A DNA stretch of 64,000 bases. Source: Thioclava dalianensis (GTDB lineage Bacteria; Pseudomonadota; Alphaproteobacteria; Rhodobacterales; Rhodobacteraceae). The translations under genes and the position numbers were made by a program. The stretch lies in assembly GCF_000715505.1 (NCBI RefSeq), contig NZ_JHEH01000002.1, positions 124,001 to 188,000 on the forward strand, in the 5' to 3' direction. Positions within the stretch are counted from its first letter, which is position 1, and every line of letters begins with the position of its first letter. This document shows positions 28,925-37,623 of this stretch, in pieces. Under the pieces are notes generated by a model, which saw only the letters and a program-made list of their open reading frames with translations, did no database searches and was not told where the DNA came from.

Positions 28925-30286
28925 ATGCCCGCCAAGTTCTCGTTCGATGCGCTCAAGAAGGCCGTGAAGGCCGGCGAGGTCGACACCGTCATTACCGCGT
29001 TGATCGACATGCAGGGCCGTTTGCAGGGCAAACGCTTCCACGCCGCGCATTTCATCGAGAGCGCTTGGCAAGAGACCCATTGCTGCAACTACCTGCTGGC
29101 CACCGATCTCGAGATGGAGACCGTGCAGGGCTACGCCGCGACGAGCTGGGAAAAGGGCTATGGCGATTATGTCATGAAGCCCGATATGGAAACGCTGCGC
29201 CTGATCCCGTGGGCGCCCGGCACGGCGCTGGTGCTCTGCGATCTGCTCGATCACCACGGCGCGCCTGTGCCCCATGCCCCGCGCACGATGCTGAAGTCGC
29301 AGATCGCGCGCGCCCGGGCGCTCGGCTTCGATCCGGTGATGGCGACGGAGCTGGAGTTTTTCCTCTTTGAGGAAAGCTATGTCGATCTTTTCGATGCGGG
29401 CTATCGCGACCCGACGCCGATGGCGCGCCACAATATCGACTACTCGATCCTCGGCAATGTGCGCACCGAACCTGCGCTGCGCGAGATCCGCAATGCGCTC
29501 TACGGGGCGGGCATCCCGGTCGAGTGCTCCAAGGGCGAGGCCGAGCGCGGTCAGGAAGAGCTGAATGTCAAATATGCGCCGGGGCTCGAGACCGCCGATA
29601 TGCATGTGCTGATCAAGCAATGCACCAAGGAGGTCGCGCAAAAGCACGGGATGTCCGCGACCTTCATGGCCAAGTATCACACCGACCGGGCCGGCTCTTC
29701 GAGCCATGTACACCAATCGCTTTGGTCGGGCGGCAAGAACGCCTTTTTCGACCCGGATGCGCCGCATGGCATGTCCGAGATGATGCGTCATTTCCTTGGC
29801 GGGCAGCTGAAACACGCCCGCGAGATCACATATTTCCTCGCCCCCTACACCAACAGCTACAAGCGGTTCTGCGAAGGGCTGTTTGCGCCGACGAAATCAG
29901 TCTGGTCGCTTGATAACCGCACCGCCGGATTTCGGATCTGCGGTGAGGGCACCAAGGGCGTGCGGGTCGAGTGCCGGATCGGTGGCTCGGATCTGAACCC
30001 CTATCTCGCCTGCGCAGCCCTTCTGGCCGCTGGTCTGGCTGGGATCGAGGGTCAGATTGACCCCGGCCCGCAAGCCGATGGCGATATCTACAAGGCAAGC
30101 GACGTGATCGAGATCCCCAAGACCCTCCCCGAGGCCGCCGATGCGCTCGAGGCCAGCGAGATGCTGCGCGCGGCCTTCGGTGACGAGGTGATGGCCCATT
30201 ATACCCATGCCGCCCGCTGGGAAATTCGCGAGCAAAATCGCGTCGTGACCGATTGGGAACGCCAGCGCGGCTTCGAACGCGCCTGA
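28925..30286 (+). CDS. Glutamine-synthetase-like gamma-glutamyl ligase
   Basis: 453-residue GS-fold enzyme. The N-terminal beta-grasp segment has T-A-L-I-D-M-Q-G-R-L-Q-G-K-R. The catalytic domain has the metal-binding T-E-L-E-F-F-L-F near residue 142, S-S-S-H-V-H-Q-S-L in place of the GS His motif, and a C-terminal R-V-E-C-R-I-G-G-S-D-L-N-P-Y-L-A. The sequence is of the PuuA/gamma-glutamylamide-synthetase type rather than GlnA, and it lacks the GlnA adenylylation loop. The predicted role is ATP-dependent attachment of glutamate to an amine. Its clustering with an alcohol dehydrogenase, an aldehyde dehydrogenase and an amidohydrolase supports a gamma-glutamylated intermediate. GGAGG sets ATG 28925. 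Confidence 0.88.
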   Translation: MPAKFSFDALKKAVKAGEVDTVITALIDMQGRLQGKRFHAAHFIESAWQETHCCNYLLATDLEMETVQGYAATSWEKGYGDYVMKPDMETLRLIPWAPGTALVLCDLLDHHGAPVPHAPRTMLKSQIARARALGFDPVMATELEFFLFEESYVDLFDAGYRDPTPMARHNIDYSILGNVRTEPALREIRNALYGAGIPVECSKGEAERGQEELNVKYAPGLETADMHVLIKQCTKEVAQKHGMSATFMAKYHTDRAGSSSHVHQSLWSGGKNAFFDPDAPHGMSEMMRHFLGGQLKHAREITYFLAPYTNSYKRFCEGLFAPTKSVWSLDNRTAGFRICGEGTKGVRVECRIGGSDLNPYLACAALLAAGLAGIEGQIDPGPQADGDIYKASDVIEIPKTLPEAADALEASEMLRAAFGDEVMAHYTHAARWEIREQNRVVTDWERQRGFERA

Positions 30287-30332
30287 GGGCTGAGCACAAC
30301 GATCGCGGAGAGACCTTCCGCAAGGAGACATC

Positions 30333-31721
30333 ATGTCAAAGACAATTCAATGCATCTCGCCCGTCGACGGGGCGGTTTATGCCGAACGCGAAGCGCTGAG
30401 CCATGTCGATGCGCAACGGGTGGCCGATCTGGCGCGGGCCGCCCAACCCTCTTGGGTCGCGCGCCCTCTGGCCGAGCGGATCGCGCTGGTGCAGGCCGGG
30501 ATCGCTGCGCTCAACGAGACCTCCGAGCAGGCCGTGGAGGAGCTCGCCTGGCAGATGGGCCGCCCAACCCGCTATGGCGGCGAATTCGGCGGCATGAATG
30601 AGCGCGCGGCCTATATGGCCGAGATCGCCGAGGCGGCGCTGGCCCCGATGGTGGTCGAGGATAACGACACGGTGCTGCGCCAGATCGCGCGCGAGCCGAT
30701 GGGTGTCGTTTTGATCATCGCGCCGTGGAATTATCCCTATATGACGGTGATCAACGCGCTGATCCCGGCGCTGATCGCGGGCAATACGGTCGTGCTCAAA
30801 CACGCAGCCCAGACGCTGCTGGTGGGCGAGCGGATCGCGCAGGCCTTCCACGCGGCGGGCGTTCCCGAAGAGGTGTTCCAGAATGTGTGTCTCACGCATG
30901 ACGTGACCGAGGCGCTGATCGGCGCACGCGCCTTTGATTTCATCAATTTCACTGGCTCTGTCGGCGGCGGGCGCGCGATCGAGAAAGCCGCGGCGGGCAC
31001 CTTTGTGGGGCTCGGGCTGGAGCTGGGCGGCAAGGATCCGGGCTATGTGGCCGAGGATGCCGATCTTGACGCGGCGGTGTCGGGGCTGATGGATGGGGCG
31101 CTCTTCAACTCGGGGCAGTGCTGCTGCGGGATCGAGCGGATTTACGTGCATCAAAGCCTCTATGAGAGCTTCGTGAACAAGGCCATCGACTGGGCCAGCG
31201 CGCTCAAGCTGGGAAATCCGTTCGAGCCCGAGACCACGCTGGGCCCGATGGCCCATACCCGCTTTGCCGAGGTGGTGCGCGGCCAGATTGCCGATGCAAT
31301 CAACGAAGGCGCGACGCCGCTTCTGGACCCGGCGATGTTCCCCGCCGATGATGGGGGCGCCTATCTCGCACCGCAGATCCTTGTCGATGTGAACCATGAG
31401 ATGCGGGTGATGCGCGAGGAAAGCTTCGGCCCGGTCGTGTGCATCATGGCCGTGAAAGATGACGAGGAAGCCATCGCCGCGATGAATGACTGCGATTACG
31501 GGCTGACCTGTTCGCTCTGGACGGCGGATGCGGGGCGCGCGCAAACCATCGCGGAACGTCTGCAAACCGGCACCGTCTTCATGAACCGCTGCGACTATCT
31601 CGACCCGGCACTGTGCTGGACCGGCTGCAAGGAGACCGGGCGCGGCGCCTCGCTCTCGGTACTGGGTTACCACGCGCTCACACGTCCGAAATCCTACCAC
31701 TTCAAGAAGGTGTCCAAATGA
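30333..31721 (+). CDS. Aldehyde dehydrogenase (NAD(P)+ dependent)
   Basis: 462-residue ALDH-superfamily enzyme. It has I-A-P-W-N-Y-P near residue 130 (cofactor contact), F-T-G-S-V-G-G-G-R near 208, the catalytic Glu in L-E-L-G-G-K-D-P and the nucleophile Cys264 in N-S-G-Q-C-C-C-G, plus E-E-S-F-G-P-V-V near 368. It is followed by the iron alcohol dehydrogenase through an ATGA overlap, so an alcohol is probably oxidised to an aldehyde and then to the acid. In this island the likely substrate is a gamma-glutamylamino aldehyde (inference). An AAGGAG site lies before ATG 30333. Confidence 0.93.
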   Translation: MSKTIQCISPVDGAVYAEREALSHVDAQRVADLARAAQPSWVARPLAERIALVQAGIAALNETSEQAVEELAWQMGRPTRYGGEFGGMNERAAYMAEIAEAALAPMVVEDNDTVLRQIAREPMGVVLIIAPWNYPYMTVINALIPALIAGNTVVLKHAAQTLLVGERIAQAFHAAGVPEEVFQNVCLTHDVTEALIGARAFDFINFTGSVGGGRAIEKAAAGTFVGLGLELGGKDPGYVAEDADLDAAVSGLMDGALFNSGQCCCGIERIYVHQSLYESFVNKAIDWASALKLGNPFEPETTLGPMAHTRFAEVVRGQIADAINEGATPLLDPAMFPADDGGAYLAPQILVDVNHEMRVMREESFGPVVCIMAVKDDEEAIAAMNDCDYGLTCSLWTADAGRAQTIAERLQTGTVFMNRCDYLDPALCWTGCKETGRGASLSVLGYHALTRPKSYHFKKVSK

Positions 31722-32872
31722 ACACGCCTGTTGCCAACTGGTCCTATCCCACGACGATCAAATTCGGTGCGGGCCGCATTTCAGAGCTGGCCGATCACTG
31801 CAAGGCCGCGGGCATGCGCGCGCCCCTTCTGGTGACCGACAAGGCGCTGGCGGCGCTGCCGATCACCGCGCAGGCGCTCGATATCCTCGATGCGGAGGGG
31901 CTTGGCCGCGCGGTGTTCTCGCAGGTCGATCCGAACCCGAACGAGGCCAATATGGCCGACGGGATCGCAGCCTTCAAATCGGGAAAGCATGACGGTGTGG
32001 TCTGTTTCGGCGGCGGCTCGGCGCTGGATCTGGGCAAGATGATTGCGCTGATGGCCGATCAAACGCCATCCCTAAGCGTCTGGGATCTTGAGGATATCGG
32101 CGATTGGTGGACCCGTGCGGACGGCGCCAAGATCGCGCCGATCGTAGCCGTGCCCACCACCGCTGGCACCGGCTCTGAGGTCGGGCGCGCAGGCGTTCTG
32201 ACCAATTCCGAGACCCATAAGAAAAAGATCATCTTCCACCCCAAGCTGCTCCCCACCGTGACGATCTGCGATCCGGAACTGACGGTCGGCATGCCCGCCT
32301 TCATCACCGCAGGCACCGGGATGGATTCGCTCGCCCATTGCCTTGAGGCCTATTGCTCGCCGCATTATCACCCGATGAGCCAAGGCATCGCGCTCGAAGG
32401 GATGCGGCTTGTATTCGAGAACCTTCCCAAGGCCTTTGCGACCCCCGGCGATCTGGTCGCCCGGGCCCATATGATGTCGGCGGCTGCGATGGGCGCTGTG
32501 GCATTTCAGAAAGGGCTGGGCGCGATCCATTCGCTCAGCCATCCGGTCGGCGCGGTCTATGGCACCCATCACGGCACGACCAACGCAGTCGTCATGCCGA
32601 TGGTGCTGGCGTTCAACCGCTCGGCCATCGAGGAACGGATCACCCGCGCGGCCGCCTATCTGGGGATCGCGGGCGGGTATGAGGGCTTTGTGGCCCGCAT
32701 CCTTGCGCTGCGCACCGAACTGGGCATCCCGGCCTCGCTTTCCGAGATGGGCGTCGCGGCAGACAGGCTTGATGAGCTGACCGAAATGGCGCTGGAAGAT
32801 CCGTCCTGCGGCGGCAATCCGATCGAGATGACGCGCGAAAATACCCGCGCGCTTTTCGAGACCTGCCTGTAA
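31718..32872 (+). CDS. Iron-containing alcohol dehydrogenase
   Basis: 384-residue group III alcohol dehydrogenase. The cofactor loop G-G-G-S-A-L-D-L-G-K is near residue 95, T-T-A-G-T-G-S-E-V near 145, and the metal ligands lie in G-M-D-S-L-A-H-C-L-E-A-Y and in the His-rich H-S-L-S-H-P-V-G-A ... H-H-G segment near 270-285. It should oxidise a primary alcohol, coupled to the upstream aldehyde dehydrogenase by a four-base overlap. It is the last gene of the island, which runs from the RpiR regulator to here. Confidence 0.93.
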   Translation: MNTPVANWSYPTTIKFGAGRISELADHCKAAGMRAPLLVTDKALAALPITAQALDILDAEGLGRAVFSQVDPNPNEANMADGIAAFKSGKHDGVVCFGGGSALDLGKMIALMADQTPSLSVWDLEDIGDWWTRADGAKIAPIVAVPTTAGTGSEVGRAGVLTNSETHKKKIIFHPKLLPTVTICDPELTVGMPAFITAGTGMDSLAHCLEAYCSPHYHPMSQGIALEGMRLVFENLPKAFATPGDLVARAHMMSAAAMGAVAFQKGLGAIHSLSHPVGAVYGTHHGTTNAVVMPMVLAFNRSAIEERITRAAAYLGIAGGYEGFVARILALRTELGIPASLSEMGVAADRLDELTEMALEDPSCGGNPIEMTRENTRALFETCL

Positions 32873-33028
32873 ACGCGCCTGAGTTCTCGCGCCCGAGGCG
32901 CGGCAAGGATGCAACCCTAGGCAACGAAATCGCCCTCGCGCCGCGCGCGGGGGCACTCCAAGCTCGCAAAGCCTACACTTCTTCGCTAGGAAGAGTGCAA
33001 AGAGACAAGACGGCTTTGGGGACAACGC

Positions 33029-35122
33029 ATGGAACGGATCACGGGCGGAGCAGCCATCGCAGCACTTCTTGCGGGAATGGGGTTTGCAGTGCCAGCAGGC
33101 GCCGAAGACCAGCTCGCGTGGAGCATCGGCACATTGGGCGCACCCGGTGCCATCGACACCCCCACCGCCGAAGCCTTCCGCGATGGCGAGCTGGTCGGCT
33201 CCGTCTCGGGCTATTCCGACAGCCAGCGCGGCAATTTCTCGTTTCAGGTCTTTCCGCGACTGACCGCCACGATGCGCTTCTCGCGTGAGAAGGGTCTGGG
33301 CGCGGGCGGCGATACGCTGAAGGATCGCAGCTTCGATCTTCACATGCTGGTGCTCAAAGAACGCGACTGGCAGCCCTCCTTCGCCATCGGCCTGCGCGAT
33401 ATGTTCGGAAATGCCCGCTATGGCTCGGAATATATCGTAGCCAGCAAGACACTCACACCGCGCCTGCGCGCCTCGCTCGGCTGGGGCTGGGGACGGCTGG
33501 GATCTGGTGGCTCGGGCGGCGGCACACGCCCCGCGCCGAATCTCGACGGCGGGCTCAACAACGACGCGTGGTTCAAGGGCCCCTCCGCGCCCTTCGCCTC
33601 GGTGATCTGGCAGGCGACCGACAAGATCCGGCTCAAGGCAGAATATAACGACGACGATTATGCCGCCGAGGCCGCCGCCAACGGGTTCGACAACAAGACA
33701 CCGCTGAATTTCGGGATCGATTATCAGATCAATTCGATGGCTTCGGTTTCGGGCTATGTGCTGCATGGCTCCAAGGTGGGCGTACAGTTTAACATCGCGC
33801 TCGATCCGCGCCAGCCCGCCGCCCCCTCGGGTCTTGAGCGCGCGCCGCTCCCCGTCAAGCCGCGCCCCTCGCGGGCGAGCGATCCCAGCGCCTATGCCAC
33901 CGATTGGGCCCAGGATCCGACCGCGCAACCCGCGATCCAGAAATCCATCGGTGATGCGCTCAAGAAGGACGGGCAGGTTCTTGAGGCGATGAAGCTGACC
34001 CCGCACAGCGCCGATCTGCGGATCTCGAACGAGACCTATCGCTCGAACCCGCAAGCTATCGGCCATGCCGCGCGGATCGCAAGCCGCGCGCTGCCCGCCT
34101 CCGTGGACACGATCAAGGTCACGCTGATGGAGGGCGGCATGCCCGCCTCGACCACGACGCTCAAGCGCTCGGATATCGAGCGGCTGGAGAACGGCCCCTC
34201 GACGAAGATCGCGGCCGTCGCGAAAATCGGCGAGGCCGAGCGCGGCAATCAGGGCTATGTGACCACGCCGGATGTCTATCCGCGTCTGCTCTGGGGCATC
34301 GCGCCCTATCTGGAGCTGTCGCCCTTCGATCCCGATAACAGCCTGCACGCCGATGTGGGCGTGACGCTGAGCGGGCGCTATGAATTTGCGCCGGGCCTCG
34401 TTGTGGCGGGCGCGCTGCGCCAAAAGGCCATCGGCAATCTCAAGGACAACCCGGAGCGCTCGACCTCGACCGCGCCGCATGTGCGCAGCGATATTTACGA
34501 GTATCAGCGCCATGGCGATCTGACCGTGCCCTACCTGACCTTCGCCTCCTACGGGCGGCCTGCACGCGATGTCTATTCGCGCGTCACGGTGGGTCTGCTG
34601 GAGCGGATGTATGGCGGCGCCTCGGGCGAACTGTTGTGGAAACCCGTCGACAGCCGTCTGGCGCTGGGGGCCGAGATGAACTGGGTCAAGCAACGTGACT
34701 TTGACCAGCGTTTCTCGTTCCGCGATTATGACACGGTCACGGGCTTCCTGTCGGCCTATTACGATTTCGGCAGCGGCCTGACGGGTGAGCTGGATGTGGG
34801 CCGCTATCTCGCCAAAGACTGGGGCGCCACGATCACGCTGGATCGCGAGCTGGCCAATGGCTGGAAAGTCGGCGCATGGGCCACCTTCACCGACATGTCG
34901 ACCAGCGAGTTCGGTCCGGGCAAGTTCGACAAGGGCATCCAGATCACGATCCCGCTTGGCTATGCCACCGGCATGCCGTCGCTCAAGGAATTCACCACCA
35001 CGCTGCGGCCCTATGTCGGCGATGGCGGCGCGCGGGTGAATGTGAACGGGCGGCTCTACGAGACGATCGAGGGAAGCCATCAGGGCGGACTCTACGAGGA
35101 CTGGGGGAGGTTCTGGCGATGA
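33029..35122 (+). CDS. YjbH-domain outer-membrane/exopolysaccharide protein
   Basis: 697-residue exported protein (signal peptide about 1-25, ending A-G-A). The pattern of aromatic-terminated amphipathic strands and the closing segment (G-G-L-Y-E-D-W-G-R-F-W) fits the YjbH/GfcD family of group 4 capsule and exopolysaccharide operons, predicted outer-membrane beta-barrel proteins. The Gly-rich G-S-G-G-S-G-G-G near residue 155 and the early substrate-like region also fit. It overlaps the YjbF-like lipoprotein gene by four bases. The order (yjbH before yjbF) is reversed compared with E. coli yjbEFGH, and no YjbG is present. Confidence 0.85.
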   Translation: MERITGGAAIAALLAGMGFAVPAGAEDQLAWSIGTLGAPGAIDTPTAEAFRDGELVGSVSGYSDSQRGNFSFQVFPRLTATMRFSREKGLGAGGDTLKDRSFDLHMLVLKERDWQPSFAIGLRDMFGNARYGSEYIVASKTLTPRLRASLGWGWGRLGSGGSGGGTRPAPNLDGGLNNDAWFKGPSAPFASVIWQATDKIRLKAEYNDDDYAAEAAANGFDNKTPLNFGIDYQINSMASVSGYVLHGSKVGVQFNIALDPRQPAAPSGLERAPLPVKPRPSRASDPSAYATDWAQDPTAQPAIQKSIGDALKKDGQVLEAMKLTPHSADLRISNETYRSNPQAIGHAARIASRALPASVDTIKVTLMEGGMPASTTTLKRSDIERLENGPSTKIAAVAKIGEAERGNQGYVTTPDVYPRLLWGIAPYLELSPFDPDNSLHADVGVTLSGRYEFAPGLVVAGALRQKAIGNLKDNPERSTSTAPHVRSDIYEYQRHGDLTVPYLTFASYGRPARDVYSRVTVGLLERMYGGASGELLWKPVDSRLALGAEMNWVKQRDFDQRFSFRDYDTVTGFLSAYYDFGSGLTGELDVGRYLAKDWGATITLDRELANGWKVGAWATFTDMSTSEFGPGKFDKGIQITIPLGYATGMPSLKEFTTTLRPYVGDGGARVNVNGRLYETIEGSHQGGLYEDWGRFWR

Positions 35123-35799
35123 ACCGGGGCATCCTGGGCACCGCCGCCCTCACCTTCCTTCTGGCCGCGTGCAGCCATGACAGCGCAGGTATCCAAGAGA
35201 AGAAATCCGGCGGTGTGAAGATGGTCACCTCGGCGCTTGGCAAAGTGCTTCCGGGCAAGAAGGAGACGGCCACACAAGCTGCGCCCTCCGATCCCAATGC
35301 GCTGGCCGCAGCCGCGCTGCAATCGCTCAAAGGCCCGGTCATCATGGTGACCTTCGAGGCCAACAAGACCCCGATGATCGGCGCGATGCGCGGCGAGAAC
35401 GGCACGATGCGGACGTATCAGACGCCCAGCAACCGGGCCTTCGTTATGCGCAACGGGTTGCTGGCCGGCACGCGCGGCTTTGGGCGCGATCTGATGTCGG
35501 CTGATACGCAGGCCGCAGATCGGCTGATCCGTAGCACCACCGCAGGCACCGCTCAGCGGGTCTACCGCTATCTCGATGGCGGCGGGGCCGAACGCCCCCT
35601 GCCCGTCTCCTGCACGATCACGCCCGGCGCGACCGTCGACATCGGTCCGGTCAAGGCACGGCAGGTGGCCGAGCATTGCGAGGGATCGGGCGCTCGCCTC
35701 GATATGAGCTATCTGGTGGCAGGCGGCACGATCTTGCAATCGCGCCAATGGGTCGGTCCCGGCCTTGGCTATGTGACGATCCAGCAATTGCGCAACTGA
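35119..35799 (+). CDS. YjbF/GfcB-like lipoprotein
   Basis: 226 residues with a lipoprotein signal: F-L-L-A-A-C with the acylated Cys at residue 19. The body (about 75-226) matches the YjbF family: P-V-I-M-V-T-F-E, R-T-Y-Q-T-P, then the segment with N-G-L-L-A-G-T-R-G-F-G-R-D-L-M and the closing W-V-G-P-G-L-G-Y-V. Partner proteins YjbF and YjbH act in export of group 4 capsule-like polysaccharide at the outer membrane. Coupled to yjbH by ATGA. Confidence 0.85.
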   Translation: MNRGILGTAALTFLLAACSHDSAGIQEKKSGGVKMVTSALGKVLPGKKETATQAAPSDPNALAAAALQSLKGPVIMVTFEANKTPMIGAMRGENGTMRTYQTPSNRAFVMRNGLLAGTRGFGRDLMSADTQAADRLIRSTTAGTAQRVYRYLDGGGAERPLPVSCTITPGATVDIGPVKARQVAEHCEGSGARLDMSYLVAGGTILQSRQWVGPGLGYVTIQQLRN

Positions 35800-35869
35800 C
35801 GGCACAGCTTGACTGCGCCCGCAGCCTCGCTCCTGTGAATGCAGGGCGGGGCCATTGGCTTGGCCAAAT

Positions 35870-35938
35870 GAGGCCTGCCCGGTCTGCGCGTGTTCAGAGA
35901 CATCGATCTGAGAACCACTGCCCGCCCCGGCAGGCCTC
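35870..35938. repeat. Long-spaced inverted repeat between yjbF and a convergent small gene
   Basis: GAGGCCTGCC (35870-35879) and GGCAGGCCTC (35929-35938) are exact inverses 49 bases apart. The spacer holds a smaller nested pair around TCAGA/TCTGA. This could fold as a transcript end structure for yjbF or encode a small structured RNA; no T run follows. Confidence 0.5.
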
Positions 35939-35987
35939 GCCGCGCACTCGGAGCGTTGGCGATTCGATAAGCTTCCCTGCGCGCATG

Positions 35988-36022
35988 AAAAAAGGCCGGA
36001 GCGTCTATACGCCCCGGCCTTC
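35988..36022 (-). terminator. Terminator of the small exported-protein gene
   Basis: On the minus strand AAGGCCGG-G-GCGT, loop ATAG, ACGC-T-CCGGCCTT is followed by TTTT, 25 bases after the stop. Strong Rho-independent form. Confidence 0.85.
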
Positions 36023-36046
36023 TTTAACTTTGCGTGTCGTCCGAAC

Positions 36047-36235
36047 TTAGTTGTTCGACGCGGCGACTGCGACTGCAACGAGCAGCAGAACCGGGATGAT
36101 GATCGCCGGGTTCGACGACGACGACTGCTGAACCACAACGGGCTCGGGCTCGACAACGGGAGCGACATAGCCGCCCGCGAATGCTGCGGAACCGGTGAGG
36201 CCGAGGGCCAGGGCGATGGTAGCGATCTTTTTCAT
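36047..36235 (-). CDS. Tiny exported protein with a C-terminal membrane segment
   Basis: 62 residues: signal peptide M-K-K-I-A-T-I-A-L-A-L-G cleaved near A-F-A-G, a Pro/Val/Glu stretch, a Ser/Gln patch, then a hydrophobic segment (about 46-58) and a short A-S-N-N tail. The stop, ribosome site (GGAG seven bases before ATG 36235) and its own terminator support a real gene. It converges on the yjbH-yjbF pair and may take the place of the small secreted YjbE there, but sequence similarity is not evident. Function unknown. Confidence 0.75.
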   Translation of the reverse strand: MKKIATIALALGLTGSAAFAGGYVAPVVEPEPVVVQQSSSSNPAIIIPVLLLVAVAVAASNN

Positions 36236-36620
36236 AGTAATCTCCGTCATTACCGATAGGAGCCGCCCAGGATTTGGCAGCATCGTGGTCGAGATTTGCA
36301 TAGGTTCACGATGTTGCAAAGAGTAAAACCAGAGCGCCCTCACGGGCAGCGCGTGACTGTTGCACTTTGGCATGCATGTGGCGGGAATGGCGCATCTTTC
36401 AGCCATTTTCCGAATGCAAGGAACCGCTTGCCGATTTGTGCGAGCGCGGATTCCTCTAAAGAAATCTGTCACTTCCCGCATCAGCCTGTCTGTGAGGGGT
36501 TCTAGCGAGAAGACTCACCAAACCCAAATCACGACAGACCGCTTTGCGATAACGATCCAGACAGAAGTCGCGCACAAAAAAGCGCCGCGCAGGGAACAAA
36601 CCTGCGCGGCGCGTCGAAGC
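36236..36620. other. Intergenic region between the tiny exported-protein gene and argF
   Basis: 385 bases. It holds the promoter of the small gene at 36047-36235 (reading left) and the argF terminator (36575-36612). No supportable gene is present; plus-strand frames here are the antisense of argF running out. Confidence 0.5.
36575..36612 (-). terminator. Terminator of argF
   Basis: A perfect 12-base stem GCGCCGCGCAGG / CCTGCGCGGCGC with a 7-base loop, followed on the minus strand by six T, just after the argF stop. Confidence 0.93.
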
Positions 36621-37547
36621 TTAAAGCCCCAGGCAATGGCGCATCACCGCCTTTTGGGCATGCAGCCGGTTTTCCGCCTCGTCGAAGATCACCGATTGCG
36701 GCCCGTCCATCACGGCGCTGGTGACCTCATCGTTGCGATGCGCGGGCAGGCAATGCATGAAGAGCGCATCGGGATTGGCATGCGACATCAGCTCTTCGTT
36801 GACCTGATAGCCACGCAGCTGATTGTGGCGCCGCTCCTTGGCCGATTCCGGGTCATGCATCGACACCCAAGTATCGGTGACCACCAGATCCGCGCCATGA
36901 ACGGCCTTGACCGGATCGCGTTCAATCGTGATCGGCCGCCCCCGCTCCTGCGCCAGATCCAGCCAGGCCCGCTCGGGGTCGAGCGGCGGCGGGCCGGTGA
37001 AGGTCAGATCGAAGCCGAATTGCAGGCTGGCATGAGCGAGGCTGGCAAAGACGTTGTTGCCATCGCCCGACCAGACGACTTTCTTGCCCGCGATCGGACC
37101 ATGCCGCTCCTCGAACGTCATCACATCCGCCATGATCTGGCAGGGATGGGTGCGGTTGGTCAGCCCGTTGATCACCGGCACAGAGGCGTATTCCGCCATC
37201 TCGAGGAGGGTTTCCTCTTCGAAAGTGCGGATCATGATCAGATCGACATAGCGCGACAGCACCCGTGCGGTATCGGCAATCGTCTCGCCATGGCCCAGCT
37301 GCATATCCGAGCCCGAGAGCACCATCGTCTGCCCGCCCATCTGGCGCACGCCCACATCGAAGCTGACGCGGGTCCGGGTCGAGGGTTTCTCAAAGATCAG
37401 CGCGACCATATGGCCCGCAAGCGGCTGCTCATCATCAGGCGCGCCTTTGGGCCGGGATTTGCGCGCGCGTTTCATCGCAATCCCCTGATCGATCATCGAG
37501 CGCAGGGCTTCGGGCGGGGTGGTGTGGATATCGAGGAAATGTGTCAT
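36621..37547 (-). CDS. argF: Ornithine carbamoyltransferase
   Basis: 308 residues. It makes citrulline from ornithine and carbamoyl phosphate. The carbamoyl-phosphate loop is E-K-P-S-T-R-T-R near residue 53, H-P-C-Q near 138 and the ornithine-binding H-C-L-P-A-H-R near 270. ATG 37547 gives the family length. It follows argD with a 76-base gap that contains a dispersed repeat, so the two form an arginine pair, possibly uncoupled by the repeat's hairpin. Confidence 0.95.
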   Translation of the reverse strand: MTHFLDIHTTPPEALRSMIDQGIAMKRARKSRPKGAPDDEQPLAGHMVALIFEKPSTRTRVSFDVGVRQMGGQTMVLSGSDMQLGHGETIADTARVLSRYVDLIMIRTFEEETLLEMAEYASVPVINGLTNRTHPCQIMADVMTFEERHGPIAGKKVVWSGDGNNVFASLAHASLQFGFDLTFTGPPPLDPERAWLDLAQERGRPITIERDPVKAVHGADLVVTDTWVSMHDPESAKERRHNQLRGYQVNEELMSHANPDALFMHCLPAHRNDEVTSAVMDGPQSVIFDEAENRLHAQKAVMRHCLGL

Positions 37548-37573
37548 CGTACAGGCTTTCAATGCGGATCGCC

Positions 37574-37622
37574 GGGGGCTGTCTGCCCCCGGACCCCCGA
37601 GGATATTTTCGTCAAGAGGAAG
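37574..37622 (+). repeat. Dispersed intergenic hairpin repeat, copy 3
   Basis: GGGGGCTGTCTGCCCCC hairpin (37574-37590), then GGACCCCCGAGGATATTT and a TCGTCAAGAGGAAG tail ending two bases before the argD stop codon. The hairpin and the whole tail are identical to copy 4 at 40610-40671. Confidence 0.85.
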
Positions 37623-37623
37623 A

